A DNA stretch of 64,000 nt from Escherichia boydii (GTDB lineage Bacteria; Pseudomonadota; Gammaproteobacteria; Enterobacterales; Enterobacteriaceae). A program made the position numbers and the translations under genes. Shown here piece by piece: positions 36,281-44,617 of this stretch. The notes beneath the pieces were generated by a model that saw nothing but the letters and a program-made list of their open reading frames with translations, made no database searches and was not told the DNA's origin. The first letter of the stretch is position 1; every line of letters begins with the position of its first letter. The stretch is taken from contig CP169086.1 of assembly GCA_041890495.1 (NCBI GenBank), forward strand, positions 620,001 through 684,000. Direction: 5' to 3'.

Positions 36281-37240
36281 ATGAAAGCAGCGGTTTATGA
36301 AGTGGAAGGCGCTCCCGACGTCCTGCAGTATGTCGACGTCCCGGATCCGGTCGCAGGACCTGACGACGTCCTGATTTTTGTCGAGGCTATCTCGATTGAA
36401 GGGGGAGATCTGATCAACCGGCGCTTAACTCCGCCGCCTCTTCCTTCATGGATCGTCGGCTACGCGGCCGCAGGCACGGTGGTGGCCGTCGGATCAAAAG
36501 TCCGTAGCCGAAGGATTGGGGACAGAGTGACTGCTTTTAGCATGCAGGGGTCGCATGCGGAACGTTGGGCCGTGCCTGCGGAACGTACCTGGCTTATACC
36601 AGACGGGGTGGATTCAGCAGAAGCGGCGGTGGTACCGATCTCTTTTGGAACCGCATACCATTGCCTTTTCACACGAGGCATGCTCCGGCACGGAGAAACC
36701 GTCCTGATTCAGGCTGCGGCGGGGGGCGTGGGGCTCGCCGCCGTTCAGCTTGCCTCACAGGCAGGCGCGACGGTCATCGCCGTGGCAAGTGGAATGCAGC
36801 GAAGAAAGCGGTTGCTGGAACTTGGTGCCGACCGTGTCGTGGATCGTGTAGAGAATAACGTCGTGGACAGTGTCCGAGAGTATACCCATGGCACCGGCGT
36901 TGACCTCGTTATCGATCCGGTAGGGACGACGTTGCCAGCTTCGCTTTCTGCACTCGCTCCGGAAGGGCGTCTCGTCTTCGTCGGTAATGCGGGCGGCGGC
37001 GATCTGACTGTCGACCTGTGGCCGGCCATGCAGTCTAACCAGACGCTCATGGGGGTATTCATGGGGCCTCTTTTTGAAAAGCCCGGCGTTCGGACAAGTG
37101 TGGACGACATGTTGCAGGCTGTGGCTGCAGGGCACATCAGGGTTGTCATTGACCGCATCTTCCCCCTGGCTAACGCCGCCGCGGCCCATGAATACGCTGA
37201 GATAGCGAAACCGCTTGGCCGCATCGTTATGAAGCCGTGA
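36281..37240 (+). CDS. Quinone oxidoreductase-like MDR protein (zinc-free)
   Basis: NADPH-dependent medium-chain dehydrogenase/reductase of 319 residues in the zeta-crystallin/QOR group. It has an N-terminal GroES-like domain (1-115) and a Rossmann nucleotide domain with AAAGGVGLAAVQLAS near 147-161. The cysteine-rich catalytic and structural zinc sites of alcohol dehydrogenases are missing, as is normal for QOR. ATG 36281 has a GAGG site at the right distance; a TTG one codon earlier is an alternative. It follows the RidA-like gene. Substrate unknown, possibly a reactive enone or quinone. Confidence 0.85.
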   Translation: MKAAVYEVEGAPDVLQYVDVPDPVAGPDDVLIFVEAISIEGGDLINRRLTPPPLPSWIVGYAAAGTVVAVGSKVRSRRIGDRVTAFSMQGSHAERWAVPAERTWLIPDGVDSAEAAVVPISFGTAYHCLFTRGMLRHGETVLIQAAAGGVGLAAVQLASQAGATVIAVASGMQRRKRLLELGADRVVDRVENNVVDSVREYTHGTGVDLVIDPVGTTLPASLSALAPEGRLVFVGNAGGGDLTVDLWPAMQSNQTLMGVFMGPLFEKPGVRTSVDDMLQAVAAGHIRVVIDRIFPLANAAAAHEYAEIAKPLGRIVMKP

Positions 37241-37475
37241 GAGGGGGCCTCAACCTGGCCCCGGGACGGCTCCGAGCCGGAAGCAGCCTCGCAGTTCGTT
37301 TATCCGATCCGCCATAATCCTTTGAACCGCGAACACAGTTTTCTATTATCAGCCTTCTTAGTGATGCATTTCGTTCCCACCTGCACTGTGATGGATTACG
37401 GCTTTATGGACACTTAATACGAAAAGGAAATCACCATGAATCTGATGACTAATTGTACACCTCACTCTATGGATG

Positions 37476-37491
37476 TTATATTAAAATATAA
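37476..37491. promoter_or_regulatory. Inverted repeat before chpS-like antitoxin (possible operator)
   Basis: A perfect palindrome TTATATT-AA-AATATAA ends 5 bp before the GGAGG ribosome-binding site of the antitoxin. Its position in the likely core promoter fits an autorepressor site, as is usual for MazE/ChpS operons. Experimental proof is absent. Confidence 0.55.
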
Positions 37492-37507
37492 TATTTGGAG
37501 GTGCGCT

Positions 37508-37765
37508 ATGTATACAACTCGTCTTAAAAAGGTCGGTGGGTCCATCATGCTGGCGGTTCCTCCCGCCGTGCTGAAAACGCTGGAGCTGTCGACGGACAGC
37601 GAAGTCAGCATGACCATCAATAATGGCTGCCTGACTATCGAACCTCAGAAACGGCCTCATTATTCGCTTGAGGAGCTGCTGGCGCAGTGCGATCCGCACG
37701 CTGAAATGAGCGAAGAGGATCGGGAATGGATTGATGCGCCTGCGGTGGGTAAGGAGCTCCTGTAA
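37508..37765 (+). CDS. Antitoxin of the ChpS/PemI (MazE, AbrB-fold) family
   Basis: 85-residue antitoxin. The N-terminal swapped-hairpin AbrB-type DNA-binding fold (MYTTRLKKVGGSIMLAVPPAVL) is followed by a toxin-binding acidic tail (SLEELLAQCDPHAEMSEEDR), which strongly resembles E. coli ChpS. ATG 37508 is preceded by GGAGG at 37497-37501. An in-frame ATG at 37436 would add 24 residues with no family match. The stop TAA is followed directly by the toxin ATG with no gap. Confidence 0.88.
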   Translation: MYTTRLKKVGGSIMLAVPPAVLKTLELSTDSEVSMTINNGCLTIEPQKRPHYSLEELLAQCDPHAEMSEEDREWIDAPAVGKELL

Positions 37766-38098
37766 ATGGAAAGAGGGGAAATCTGGCTTGTTTCACTGGA
37801 TCCGATTGCTGGCCACGAGCAAAGTGGAAAACGTCCGGTACTCATCGTATCGAAGGCATCGTTCAACAAGCTGACCCGGCTACCGGTAGTGGTTCCTGTC
37901 ACCAGCGGCGGAAACTTTGCTCGCACGGCAGGCTTCACCGTTTCACTGGAAGGGGCGGGGACAAAAACGATGGGCGTTATTCGCTGCGACCAGCCCAGAA
38001 CTATTGATATGGCTGCCCGAAACGGCATGCGGCTGGAACGCATACCTGATGCCGTGGTAAATGAGGTGCTTGCCAGGCTGGATGCGATTCTGATTTAA
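37766..38098 (+). CDS. Endoribonuclease toxin of the ChpB/PemK (MazF) family
   Basis: 110-residue mRNA interferase expected to cleave single-stranded RNA at short sequences. MazF-fold hallmarks: ERGEIWLVSLDP at the N-terminus with the catalytic-loop arginine in GKRPVLIVS, the VVPVTSGG strand, and RCDQPRTID with the conserved arginine and threonine/serine. It is more like ChpB (GNFARxAGF motif) than MazF. It begins immediately after the antitoxin stop. It lies between an oxidoreductase and tRNA-Asn copy 4, a usual place for island-borne modules. Confidence 0.9.
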   Translation: MERGEIWLVSLDPIAGHEQSGKRPVLIVSKASFNKLTRLPVVVPVTSGGNFARTAGFTVSLEGAGTKTMGVIRCDQPRTIDMAARNGMRLERIPDAVVNEVLARLDAILI

Positions 38099-38119
38099 CA
38101 TCAGAGACGCAGAAAAGCA

Positions 38120-38146
38120 AAAAGCCTGCTTCAAAAGCAGGCTTTT
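38120..38146 (-). terminator. Terminator of tRNA-Asn (copy 4)
   Basis: Stem AAAAGCCTGCT / AGCAGGCTTTT. A damaged one-sided copy of the same sequence lies at about 34752-34772 (see findings). Confidence 0.85.
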
Positions 38147-38152
38147 CAAATT

Positions 38153-38228
38153 TGGCTCCTCTGACTGGACTCGAACCAGTGACATACGGATTAACAGTCC
38201 GCCGTTCTACCGACTGAACTACAGAGGA
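38153..38228 (-). tRNA. tRNA-Asn(GUU), copy 4
   Basis: Identical 76-nt tRNA with CCA and GUU anticodon. It borders the accessory stretch 33.4-38.1 kb on one side and the aerobactin locus on the other. The 164-bp gap to iutA shows only a hairpin. Confidence 0.97.
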
Positions 38229-38366
38229 ATCGTGTGAACGAGGCGCATAGTAGCGACCTCAATACGCCTTGTCAAAGGGTGAAAACGCACTTTTCGTTCG
38301 TTTGCCGACAATTTCAGCAAATCGCTGATTTTATAGTAAATTTGCTTCGAATTTACACAACAGAAT

Positions 38367-38386
38367 GCGCCGCCCGAAGGCGGCGC
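38367..38386 (-). terminator. Hairpin after iutA, probable operon end
   Basis: A GC-rich 8-bp stem GCGCCGCC / GGCGGCGC with a CGAA tetraloop lies 7 nt past the iutA stop (38393-38395). No clear U-run follows on the minus strand, so termination strength is uncertain. Confidence 0.55.
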
Positions 38387-38392
38387 GCAGGA

Positions 38393-40582
38393 TTAGAACA
38401 GAACGGAGTAGTTCAGACCAAAGGTACGTCCACGGCCTTTGTAGGTATACAGACCCGGTGCACCGTAGGTTGGGCTATACAGCCCCGGCGCGCGCTGGCC
38501 CCATGCGGTGGTGTAGTCTTTGTCCAGCAGGTTTTCCACGCTGAAGCTGACCTTACCCACCGGCAGGGCGTAGCTGCCCAGGAAGTCGACCGTGTTATAG
38601 CCATCGATCTTCTTACCGTCGGAGTCTGATACGTCAAAGGTCTGCGTGCTCTGCACGCGCAGGGTCCAGTCGCCCGGCGCCCAGTTGACCCACGCGCTGG
38701 CTTTCGACGGGCTGGCGCTGTCGACCGTCAGCTTCTCCCATTTCCCGTTTTCGCGGGTTTCAGACTTAATGGCGTTAAAGTTCGCCCCGGTGCTCCAGTC
38801 GCTGTCGGTGAAGAAATAGTCCACCTGGCCTTCCACCCCGTAGATACGACGCTTGTCGTCTTCCAGGTTGATGGTCATATCCGTCTTGTTGATGGTGATG
38901 GTTTTATCCGAGAGCGAGTAATACGCCGCGACCTGCGTGCGCAGGTTATCGCCGGTGTAGCGCCAGCCCAGCTCATAAGCGTTGACCTTGATACCGTCCA
39001 GCTTCGAGTCGTTGACGTTGACGCTGTTCAGCAGGCGATAGTGACCGTTGCTGAGCTGATAGGTGCCGGAGCCGTAGTACTTCGCCAGGTCCGGAATTTC
39101 GAAGCCCTGGGAGAAGTTAAACCACACCTGCTGCTGTTCGGTCAGGCGACCGAGGATCCCGGCGTTAAACAGGAAGTTGTTGTAATCGGTTTTCCCGCCC
39201 GGCACCGCGTCGGCGGAGGTGGCTTTCCCGGTAGCGATGGCCTGCTGCTGGGTGTAACCGACAAAGTCGTCTACCTTGTTCTCGGTGTACTGGTAGCGCA
39301 CGCCGCCGCTCAGGGTGATGGCGTCAATGTCGTAGCTGGCCTGCAGGAACGGGGCGAGGTTGGTGATGCTGTAGCCCGGGTAACGACCCACGTTGTAGGC
39401 GTTATCCAGCTCCATGCCGCCGCTCGCCGCGGCTTTGCTCAGGTTAAAGAACTGCTGGTTAGCATCAAAGGTTTCGTGGTCGGCATCCACACCCCAGGTC
39501 AGGGTTAAATCGTCCACCGGCTTGCTGTTCAGCGTCAGCTTGCCGCCGTAGAAATCGGTTTTCTGCTGGGACGCGCCGATGCTGCTCACCACGCCTTTGG
39601 TCAGGGTCGGGAACGGATAATAGGTCAGGCTCTCGTCGCGATAGTAAATCTGCGCGACCAGATCCTGGCCCCAGAAGTCGGTATTGGAGTACTGCAGGTT
39701 GATCAGATGGCGCTCGGTACCCGGTACGCGGTCAGAATCAAGATTACCTTTGTTGTAGGCGGTCGCATCCCCCGTTACCGCCGAGAAGTTCTTCCCGAGA
39801 TACAGCCCATGCTTGCCGTCGGACTCGCTCTTGTAGTACTGCGTCGTCAGCTGCAGCTGCTGATGATCGTCAATATTGATGGTGCCTGTGCCCATCACAT
39901 CGATACGGTCGGAATACTGTAAGCCGGTCTGGGTGTTATCAATAATCACCTCGTCGCCTTTGCCGTCATACCAGCCGCCGTAGCGCTGATACGACACCGA
40001 CAGACGACCGGAAGCGTTATCGTTGCCGCCGCTCACCGCTGCCGACACGTTCTCATCGTGGTCGTTGTGGCTGTTAAACCCGCTTTTAGCCCCGGTCTGG
40101 AACTCGACTTCGGTCTCAGGCTGGCCCTTTTTGGTGACGATGTTCACCAGGCCGCCGGTGCTGCCGCCGCCGTAGAGTGACGTGGCGCCGGAGATGACTT
40201 CGATACGGTCAATGTTGAACGGATCGATAGAGTCGAGCTGGCGGCTGTCGCTGCGGGACGAGTTCAGGCGTACGCCGTCCACCATCACCATCATGGAGCG
40301 ACCGCGCAGGTTCATGCCGTAGTTGGTGCGTCCCTGGCTGCTGACGTCCATACCCGGGATCAGCTGCGCCAGCACTTCTTTAATCTCTTTCCCGCCCTGA
40401 ACCTGCTGCTCAATTTCAGCCCGCTCAATGACCCAGGTGGTCTGCGCCATCTCCGCCACGCTGCGGTGTGCGCGGCTGGCGGAGACAACGATATTTTCTT
40501 CCTTTTGTTCTTCCGCCCACGCAGAGGTAGAAAGCATTGCAAGCAAACAAGGATTTAAAACCCAAAGATGAGAACGTTTCAT
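38393..40582 (-). CDS. iutA: Ferric aerobactin receptor IutA
   Basis: TonB-dependent outer-membrane receptor for ferric aerobactin (also the cloacin DF13 receptor), 729 residues, near the 732 of the pColV protein. Signal peptide to about residue 23 (STSAWA), TonB box ENIVVSAS, plug domain (~45-155) with LRGRSMMVMVDGVRLNS, a 22-strand barrel, and a C-terminal aromatic end (LNYSVLF). It lies 26 nt after iucD, last in the canonical iucABCD-iutA order, so Fur-regulated transcription from 46.4 kb should include it. Confidence 0.97.
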   Translation of the reverse strand: MKRSHLWVLNPCLLAMLSTSAWAEEQKEENIVVSASRAHRSVAEMAQTTWVIERAEIEQQVQGGKEIKEVLAQLIPGMDVSSQGRTNYGMNLRGRSMMVMVDGVRLNSSRSDSRQLDSIDPFNIDRIEVISGATSLYGGGSTGGLVNIVTKKGQPETEVEFQTGAKSGFNSHNDHDENVSAAVSGGNDNASGRLSVSYQRYGGWYDGKGDEVIIDNTQTGLQYSDRIDVMGTGTINIDDHQQLQLTTQYYKSESDGKHGLYLGKNFSAVTGDATAYNKGNLDSDRVPGTERHLINLQYSNTDFWGQDLVAQIYYRDESLTYYPFPTLTKGVVSSIGASQQKTDFYGGKLTLNSKPVDDLTLTWGVDADHETFDANQQFFNLSKAAASGGMELDNAYNVGRYPGYSITNLAPFLQASYDIDAITLSGGVRYQYTENKVDDFVGYTQQQAIATGKATSADAVPGGKTDYNNFLFNAGILGRLTEQQQVWFNFSQGFEIPDLAKYYGSGTYQLSNGHYRLLNSVNVNDSKLDGIKVNAYELGWRYTGDNLRTQVAAYYSLSDKTITINKTDMTINLEDDKRRIYGVEGQVDYFFTDSDWSTGANFNAIKSETRENGKWEKLTVDSASPSKASAWVNWAPGDWTLRVQSTQTFDVSDSDGKKIDGYNTVDFLGSYALPVGKVSFSVENLLDKDYTTAWGQRAPGLYSPTYGAPGLYTYKGRGRTFGLNYSVLF

Positions 40583-40608
40583 TGTTATGTTGACCCTGAT
40601 TGTGTGTG

Positions 40609-41934
40609 TCAGTACTCGGTGGTTTTTGCTAATGATTTAAAAACCTGACTGTTCTCCGGGCTGGTGGTGCTTCGCCAGTGGATAACGCCAGGGGTAGTAG
40701 CCAGCTCAAACGGCTCGTCAGCGTGCGCGCGATTCAGAATGCGCGCCTCGCGCCAGGCCATCAGGCTGAGCTGGGGTTCGGCAATGCCGAGACGGTGCAT
40801 CCCGGCATTCACGGCGAACAGGCGGTTGCTCTGCGGACCGTCCCATTCGAGGGTGAAATCATTGTTGATGCAGAAGGCTTCGTCCGTATCCAGATGCAGG
40901 CGGTGAGACAGCGGCGCCAGGAACGCAGGCTGTACGGCGCGATAGCCGGTGGCGAAGATGGTCACGTCGCTTTCCAGCTGCTCGCGGCCGCCGTCAAGGT
41001 GATGCTGTATGCTCAGACGCTGGCCGTTTTCCAGGCGCGTCAGGGCCGTCACCGAGCGGGACGGCATCAGGTGTGCCCAGGGTTTTTCACGCAGCACTTC
41101 GAAGCGGTGGTACATGGCGCGGTAAATGGCCAGCAGTGACTCGGTGGTTATGCCGTCGGACGTCATCTTCTGCTCGTGCAGCATCTGACGACGGGCCTCA
41201 TCGCCGAGGGTGGAGAAGCTGTCCACGTACTCCGGCGTGAAGTACTCGTTGGCGAAGGCGGCTTCATCCAGCGCGTTGTAGTTGTTGCGGCGCGATACCC
41301 AGTTCAGGCTCAGCGGCTGGCCCCATTCGCCACGGAAAATATTCAGGAACAGGTCGGCTCCGCTCTGGCCGCCGCCGACGACGGTGACGCGCTTGCCTGC
41401 GAGATCCGGCGTGCGCAGCATCATCTCGCTGGCGTGGAAGCAGGTATCGTCCTGCGTCGTGACGCAGTCGGGCAGGTTGATCTGTTTGCCAATCCCCACG
41501 CAGACGTGCCGCGCCAGGAAGCGGTCGCGCTGGGTCACCACCTCAAACAGGCCGTTTTTCTCATCAAAGCTCACCTGCTGCACCTGCTGGCTAAAGGACA
41601 GGTTGGTGAGGTTTTCCGCCGCCCAGCACAGATAGTCCGCAAACTCCTCGCGGGAAACGGTGCGCTGCTCGGTGGTCAGGAAGCGATAGAATTTTTTGCG
41701 CTGCACCAGGTAGTTCAGGAAGCTGTGGCGGTTGGTCGGCTCCACGGCGCTGACCAGATCCTTGAGGAAGCTGGTCTGCATGTGGCAGTCCGGCACCATC
41801 ATGCCGGGGTGCCAGGAGAAGTGTGGTTTACGCTCAAGGAACAGCGAGCTAAAGCCGTCCAGCCCTTCCGCCAGCGCGGCGATGCTGAGGTTAAACGGGC
41901 CGATACCAATGCCGATGAAATCATAGGTTTTCAT
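40609..41934 (-). CDS. iucD: L-lysine N6-monooxygenase IucD
   Basis: FAD- and NADPH-dependent enzyme making N6-hydroxylysine, the first step of aerobactin synthesis. 441 residues. FAD-binding GIGIGPFNLSIAAL at 7-20, NADPH-binding GGGQSGAD in the middle (VTVVGGGQSGADLFLN), and the FATGY motif (TIFATGYRAVQP) near residue 330. The start overlaps iucC by 4 nt. It reads MKTYDFIGIG, matching the family. Confidence 0.97.
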   Translation of the reverse strand: MKTYDFIGIGIGPFNLSIAALAEGLDGFSSLFLERKPHFSWHPGMMVPDCHMQTSFLKDLVSAVEPTNRHSFLNYLVQRKKFYRFLTTEQRTVSREEFADYLCWAAENLTNLSFSQQVQQVSFDEKNGLFEVVTQRDRFLARHVCVGIGKQINLPDCVTTQDDTCFHASEMMLRTPDLAGKRVTVVGGGQSGADLFLNIFRGEWGQPLSLNWVSRRNNYNALDEAAFANEYFTPEYVDSFSTLGDEARRQMLHEQKMTSDGITTESLLAIYRAMYHRFEVLREKPWAHLMPSRSVTALTRLENGQRLSIQHHLDGGREQLESDVTIFATGYRAVQPAFLAPLSHRLHLDTDEAFCINNDFTLEWDGPQSNRLFAVNAGMHRLGIAEPQLSLMAWREARILNRAHADEPFELATTPGVIHWRSTTSPENSQVFKSLAKTTEY

Positions 41935-43673
41935 TGCGCGGACTCCCGGGAGGCGAGAAAAAGAGGGTTATCAAGGTCGGTAACGTAGTTCGGCAGCATG
42001 CGGCTGCCGCCGTCGTGTTCGGAGAAGGTCAGTTTGACCGGGTTGAGGATCACGCGAATAATCTGCGGCTTAAACAGGTCGAACTTCGCGAAGCGCTCAG
42101 CAAGCTCGGGGTGCGCGGCCATATAGCGGTGCAGCACCCCGGCGAGGATCTGATAGAAACGCGTTTCGCTGACGCCGCTTTGCAGCGTGAGGCGCGAGAT
42201 AAAGCGCAGCACCGTCACAAAGTTGCCGGTTTGCAGGTCGTGAATAATGTAATCCGCGTTCAGACGCGCCGTGACGGCCTTCACCTGCTCCGGCAGGCTG
42301 TGGGCCTGCGGGAAATCCTCATCCACCAGGCGCATATCACCCTGGAAATCCTTCAGCAGGATGCGCTGCGGGATGTAATCCTTCATCACCAGCGTCACGT
42401 TCTGGCCGTGGGCGATCAGCGCCACGCCGTAGCGGCAGAGCAGGTGATAAAACGGGATCACCGTTGCCTCAAACAGTTTTTCCAGCCACGCTTCGGCGCT
42501 TAAGCCCGAGCGTTTAATCCACGCGTCGATCAGCGGGCGCCCGGCGTTGTCGGTTTCCATCAGCGCCGCCATCAGCACCGCCTGTTCACCGTCTTCTAAA
42601 TAACAGGAAGGGTTCTCGCGCCAGATCACCCCCAGCATCTCCTGATAGCGGTAGGGCGCTTTCGGCAGCGCCGCATAGCCCGAATGCGACAGATATCCGG
42701 CGGCGGGTTCGCCAAGCACCTGTGCGCCAGAGCGGGCAAGCGTGGCGTCGGTGGCGAACTGCTGCTGCAGCCAGCGCGAGGCCAGCGGCCCGGCGGCAAT
42801 GTATTTGCCCGGAATACCGCGATAGCAGGAGGTGTTGTAGATCGTCAGCGGAAGCTTGATGTCATACGGCGCGCGACGGCTGGCGTTGGTAAGCGTGCGC
42901 AGGGACTGCTGGGCAAGATACTCGTCGCCAAACTCGCCCAGCTCAACCATCTCTCCGCGCGCCAGCTGCGCCAGGAAATGAATAGCAATCTTCTGCTGCC
43001 ACTGCCACGGGTGCAGCGGCACCGGCAGCCAGCTCTCATCGAGACCCAGCGCCTGCCAGCGGGCGTCAAAGCGGGCGCGCTCGGCGTTGTCCATAGCGCT
43101 GGCGAGCAGATGGTGAATGTCGCAATCGGCGTCGCTGCTCCAGACCAGATGCTCCCGCTGAACGGCAACCCAGTGCAGACGAAAACGTCCGCGATACTCA
43201 GGCGCGTACTGGCGCAGCGCGTCCAGACCCCAGCCGCGGCGGCCTTTGTTGAAAATAAACTTCGGGTGACCACTCATCAGACACTGTAATTCGTCCGGAT
43301 CGAGGTGGATCAGCGCGTCCGCGTCCAGCGCTTCACGCGCCTGCAGCAGCTGAATGTCGCCGCGCAGCGTGGCGTAGAGATCTTCCATATGCTCCGCCGT
43401 CTGCGCGTCGCTCATCTCCAGCACCACAGACAGCTGCAGCAGCGCGCTTTCCGCTTCGACGGCATTGCCGCTGGCGGTGGTCAGGCTGTCCGGGTCGATA
43501 TGCAGCCAGCCCCAGATCCCGCGCGTGGCGCGAAACTGCCAGGACTCGTTGCCCATGGTGATGCGCCAAATGTCCGACGAAAGCGGCTCGGCGCGCAGAG
43601 TGCGTTCGTATTCCAGCTCGGCGAGGATCTTCGCCACCATCTCGCGGTTCACTTTTTCCCACAGCGCGTTCAC
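41931..43673 (-). CDS. iucC: Aerobactin synthase IucC
   Basis: NRPS-independent siderophore (NIS) synthetase, 580 residues. It adds the second N6-acetyl-N6-hydroxylysine to the citryl monoamide made by IucA. The IucA/IucC domain covers roughly 130-390 (HPKFIFNKGRRGWG near 135-148, HPWQWQQKIA) and the FhuF-like C-terminal part follows (NVTLVMKDYIPQRILLKDFQGDMR). The start overlaps iucB by 4 nt and the stop overlaps iucD, typical of coupled translation. Confidence 0.96.
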   Translation of the reverse strand: MNALWEKVNREMVAKILAELEYERTLRAEPLSSDIWRITMGNESWQFRATRGIWGWLHIDPDSLTTASGNAVEAESALLQLSVVLEMSDAQTAEHMEDLYATLRGDIQLLQAREALDADALIHLDPDELQCLMSGHPKFIFNKGRRGWGLDALRQYAPEYRGRFRLHWVAVQREHLVWSSDADCDIHHLLASAMDNAERARFDARWQALGLDESWLPVPLHPWQWQQKIAIHFLAQLARGEMVELGEFGDEYLAQQSLRTLTNASRRAPYDIKLPLTIYNTSCYRGIPGKYIAAGPLASRWLQQQFATDATLARSGAQVLGEPAAGYLSHSGYAALPKAPYRYQEMLGVIWRENPSCYLEDGEQAVLMAALMETDNAGRPLIDAWIKRSGLSAEAWLEKLFEATVIPFYHLLCRYGVALIAHGQNVTLVMKDYIPQRILLKDFQGDMRLVDEDFPQAHSLPEQVKAVTARLNADYIIHDLQTGNFVTVLRFISRLTLQSGVSETRFYQILAGVLHRYMAAHPELAERFAKFDLFKPQIIRVILNPVKLTFSEHDGGSRMLPNYVTDLDNPLFLASRESAQ

Positions 43674-44617
43674 AGGCCCACCTCGCTGAAGAAGCGGTGA
43701 CGCTGGCTCATGATGAGGCGCGAGCGCTTGTGCGGGAAGTCGAACTCTTTCACCGTGTCGAAACCGGCAGAGTCCAGATGGCGGAACAGGCGCTGGTTGT
43801 CGAAGCGCGGCTCGGCGACAATCCGCGTGGTGCGCGGTTCATCGAGATACAGATAGTGGCTCAGGCCGCGCAGCCAGCTGCGGATGTACTGCGCGCCGCG
43901 CCAGTTCTCTTCGCCCACCAGCATGTGCAGCCCGCGGTCAAACGGCTGCCAGCGGTAGTGGCGGCCAATGCGGTCTTCCGCCGCCCAGTAGAGCTCAAAA
44001 TAGCCGAACGGCTGGTCGTCGAAGCAGCCGATAACCGGGTAGCAGTAGGTCGAGTCAAGCTGACGGCGCAGGTAGTTTTCCTGCTCGGCCTGCGGGCCCG
44101 CCATCTCCCAGAAGGCGTTCACGCGCGGGTTGTTCATCCATTGGGTAAAGCGCTCGCCGTCCAGCGCCACGTCCGCCACGCGGAAGCTGAGGGTGCGCTT
44201 AATTTGCGGATCGTAACGGCGGTACACTTCGCCCTGCGGGCGGTGAGGGCGCAGCGGGAAATACAGCTGACGGCTATCATCAAACTGCATTCCGGCGCTC
44301 GCCTGCGGACGCTCGCCTTTCAGCCACAGCGGCAGCTGCCAGAAGGCATCACGCGCCAGATAATCCCCGTGGGCCTGGCCAAACAGCGCCTGCGCCTGGG
44401 GTTCATCCTGCCAGCTTTCCCACGGCAGGGTAACGCCGGTCAGCGCGGGTGCGGCAACAAACAGCTGATCCAGGGCTTCGACCAGCCAGCCGTCCGGGAT
44501 CCCCTTCAGACGCTCCAGCACCGCGCTGCCGTCGAGACCCAACGCCAGCGGCAGCGCACGATCCGTTGCGGTGCAGCGAAAGCCATAGCCGGAATGGACG
44601 ATATTCGCGATTGCCAT
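43670..44617 (-). CDS. iucB: N6-hydroxylysine O/N-acetyltransferase IucB
   Basis: Acetyl-CoA-dependent GNAT-like enzyme, 315 residues, that acetylates N6-hydroxylysine to the hydroxamate. The N-terminal half is variable; the C-terminal acyltransferase domain (about 150-310) includes FRVADVALDGERFTQWMNNPRV and FGYFELYWAAEDRIGRHY. It overlaps iucA by one base at its start and iucC at its end. Confidence 0.96.
   Translation of the reverse strand: MAIANIVHSGYGFRCTATDRALPLALGLDGSAVLERLKGIPDGWLVEALDQLFVAAPALTGVTLPWESWQDEPQAQALFGQAHGDYLARDAFWQLPLWLKGERPQASAGMQFDDSRQLYFPLRPHRPQGEVYRRYDPQIKRTLSFRVADVALDGERFTQWMNNPRVNAFWEMAGPQAEQENYLRRQLDSTYCYPVIGCFDDQPFGYFELYWAAEDRIGRHYRWQPFDRGLHMLVGEENWRGAQYIRSWLRGLSHYLYLDEPRTTRIVAEPRFDNQRLFRHLDSAGFDTVKEFDFPHKRSRLIMSQRHRFFSEVGL

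Noticed and set aside
37436..37507. Upstream in-frame start of the ChpS-like antitoxin, adding 24 residues
   Set aside because: The added part has no family match and covers the palindrome and likely promoter; ATG 37508 has GGAGG.
13693..38228. Integrase, transposase, IS ends or CRISPR array near the tRNA-Asn genes
   Set aside because: Looked for because tRNA-Asn is a classic island site; no such gene, terminal repeat or spaced repeat array was seen.
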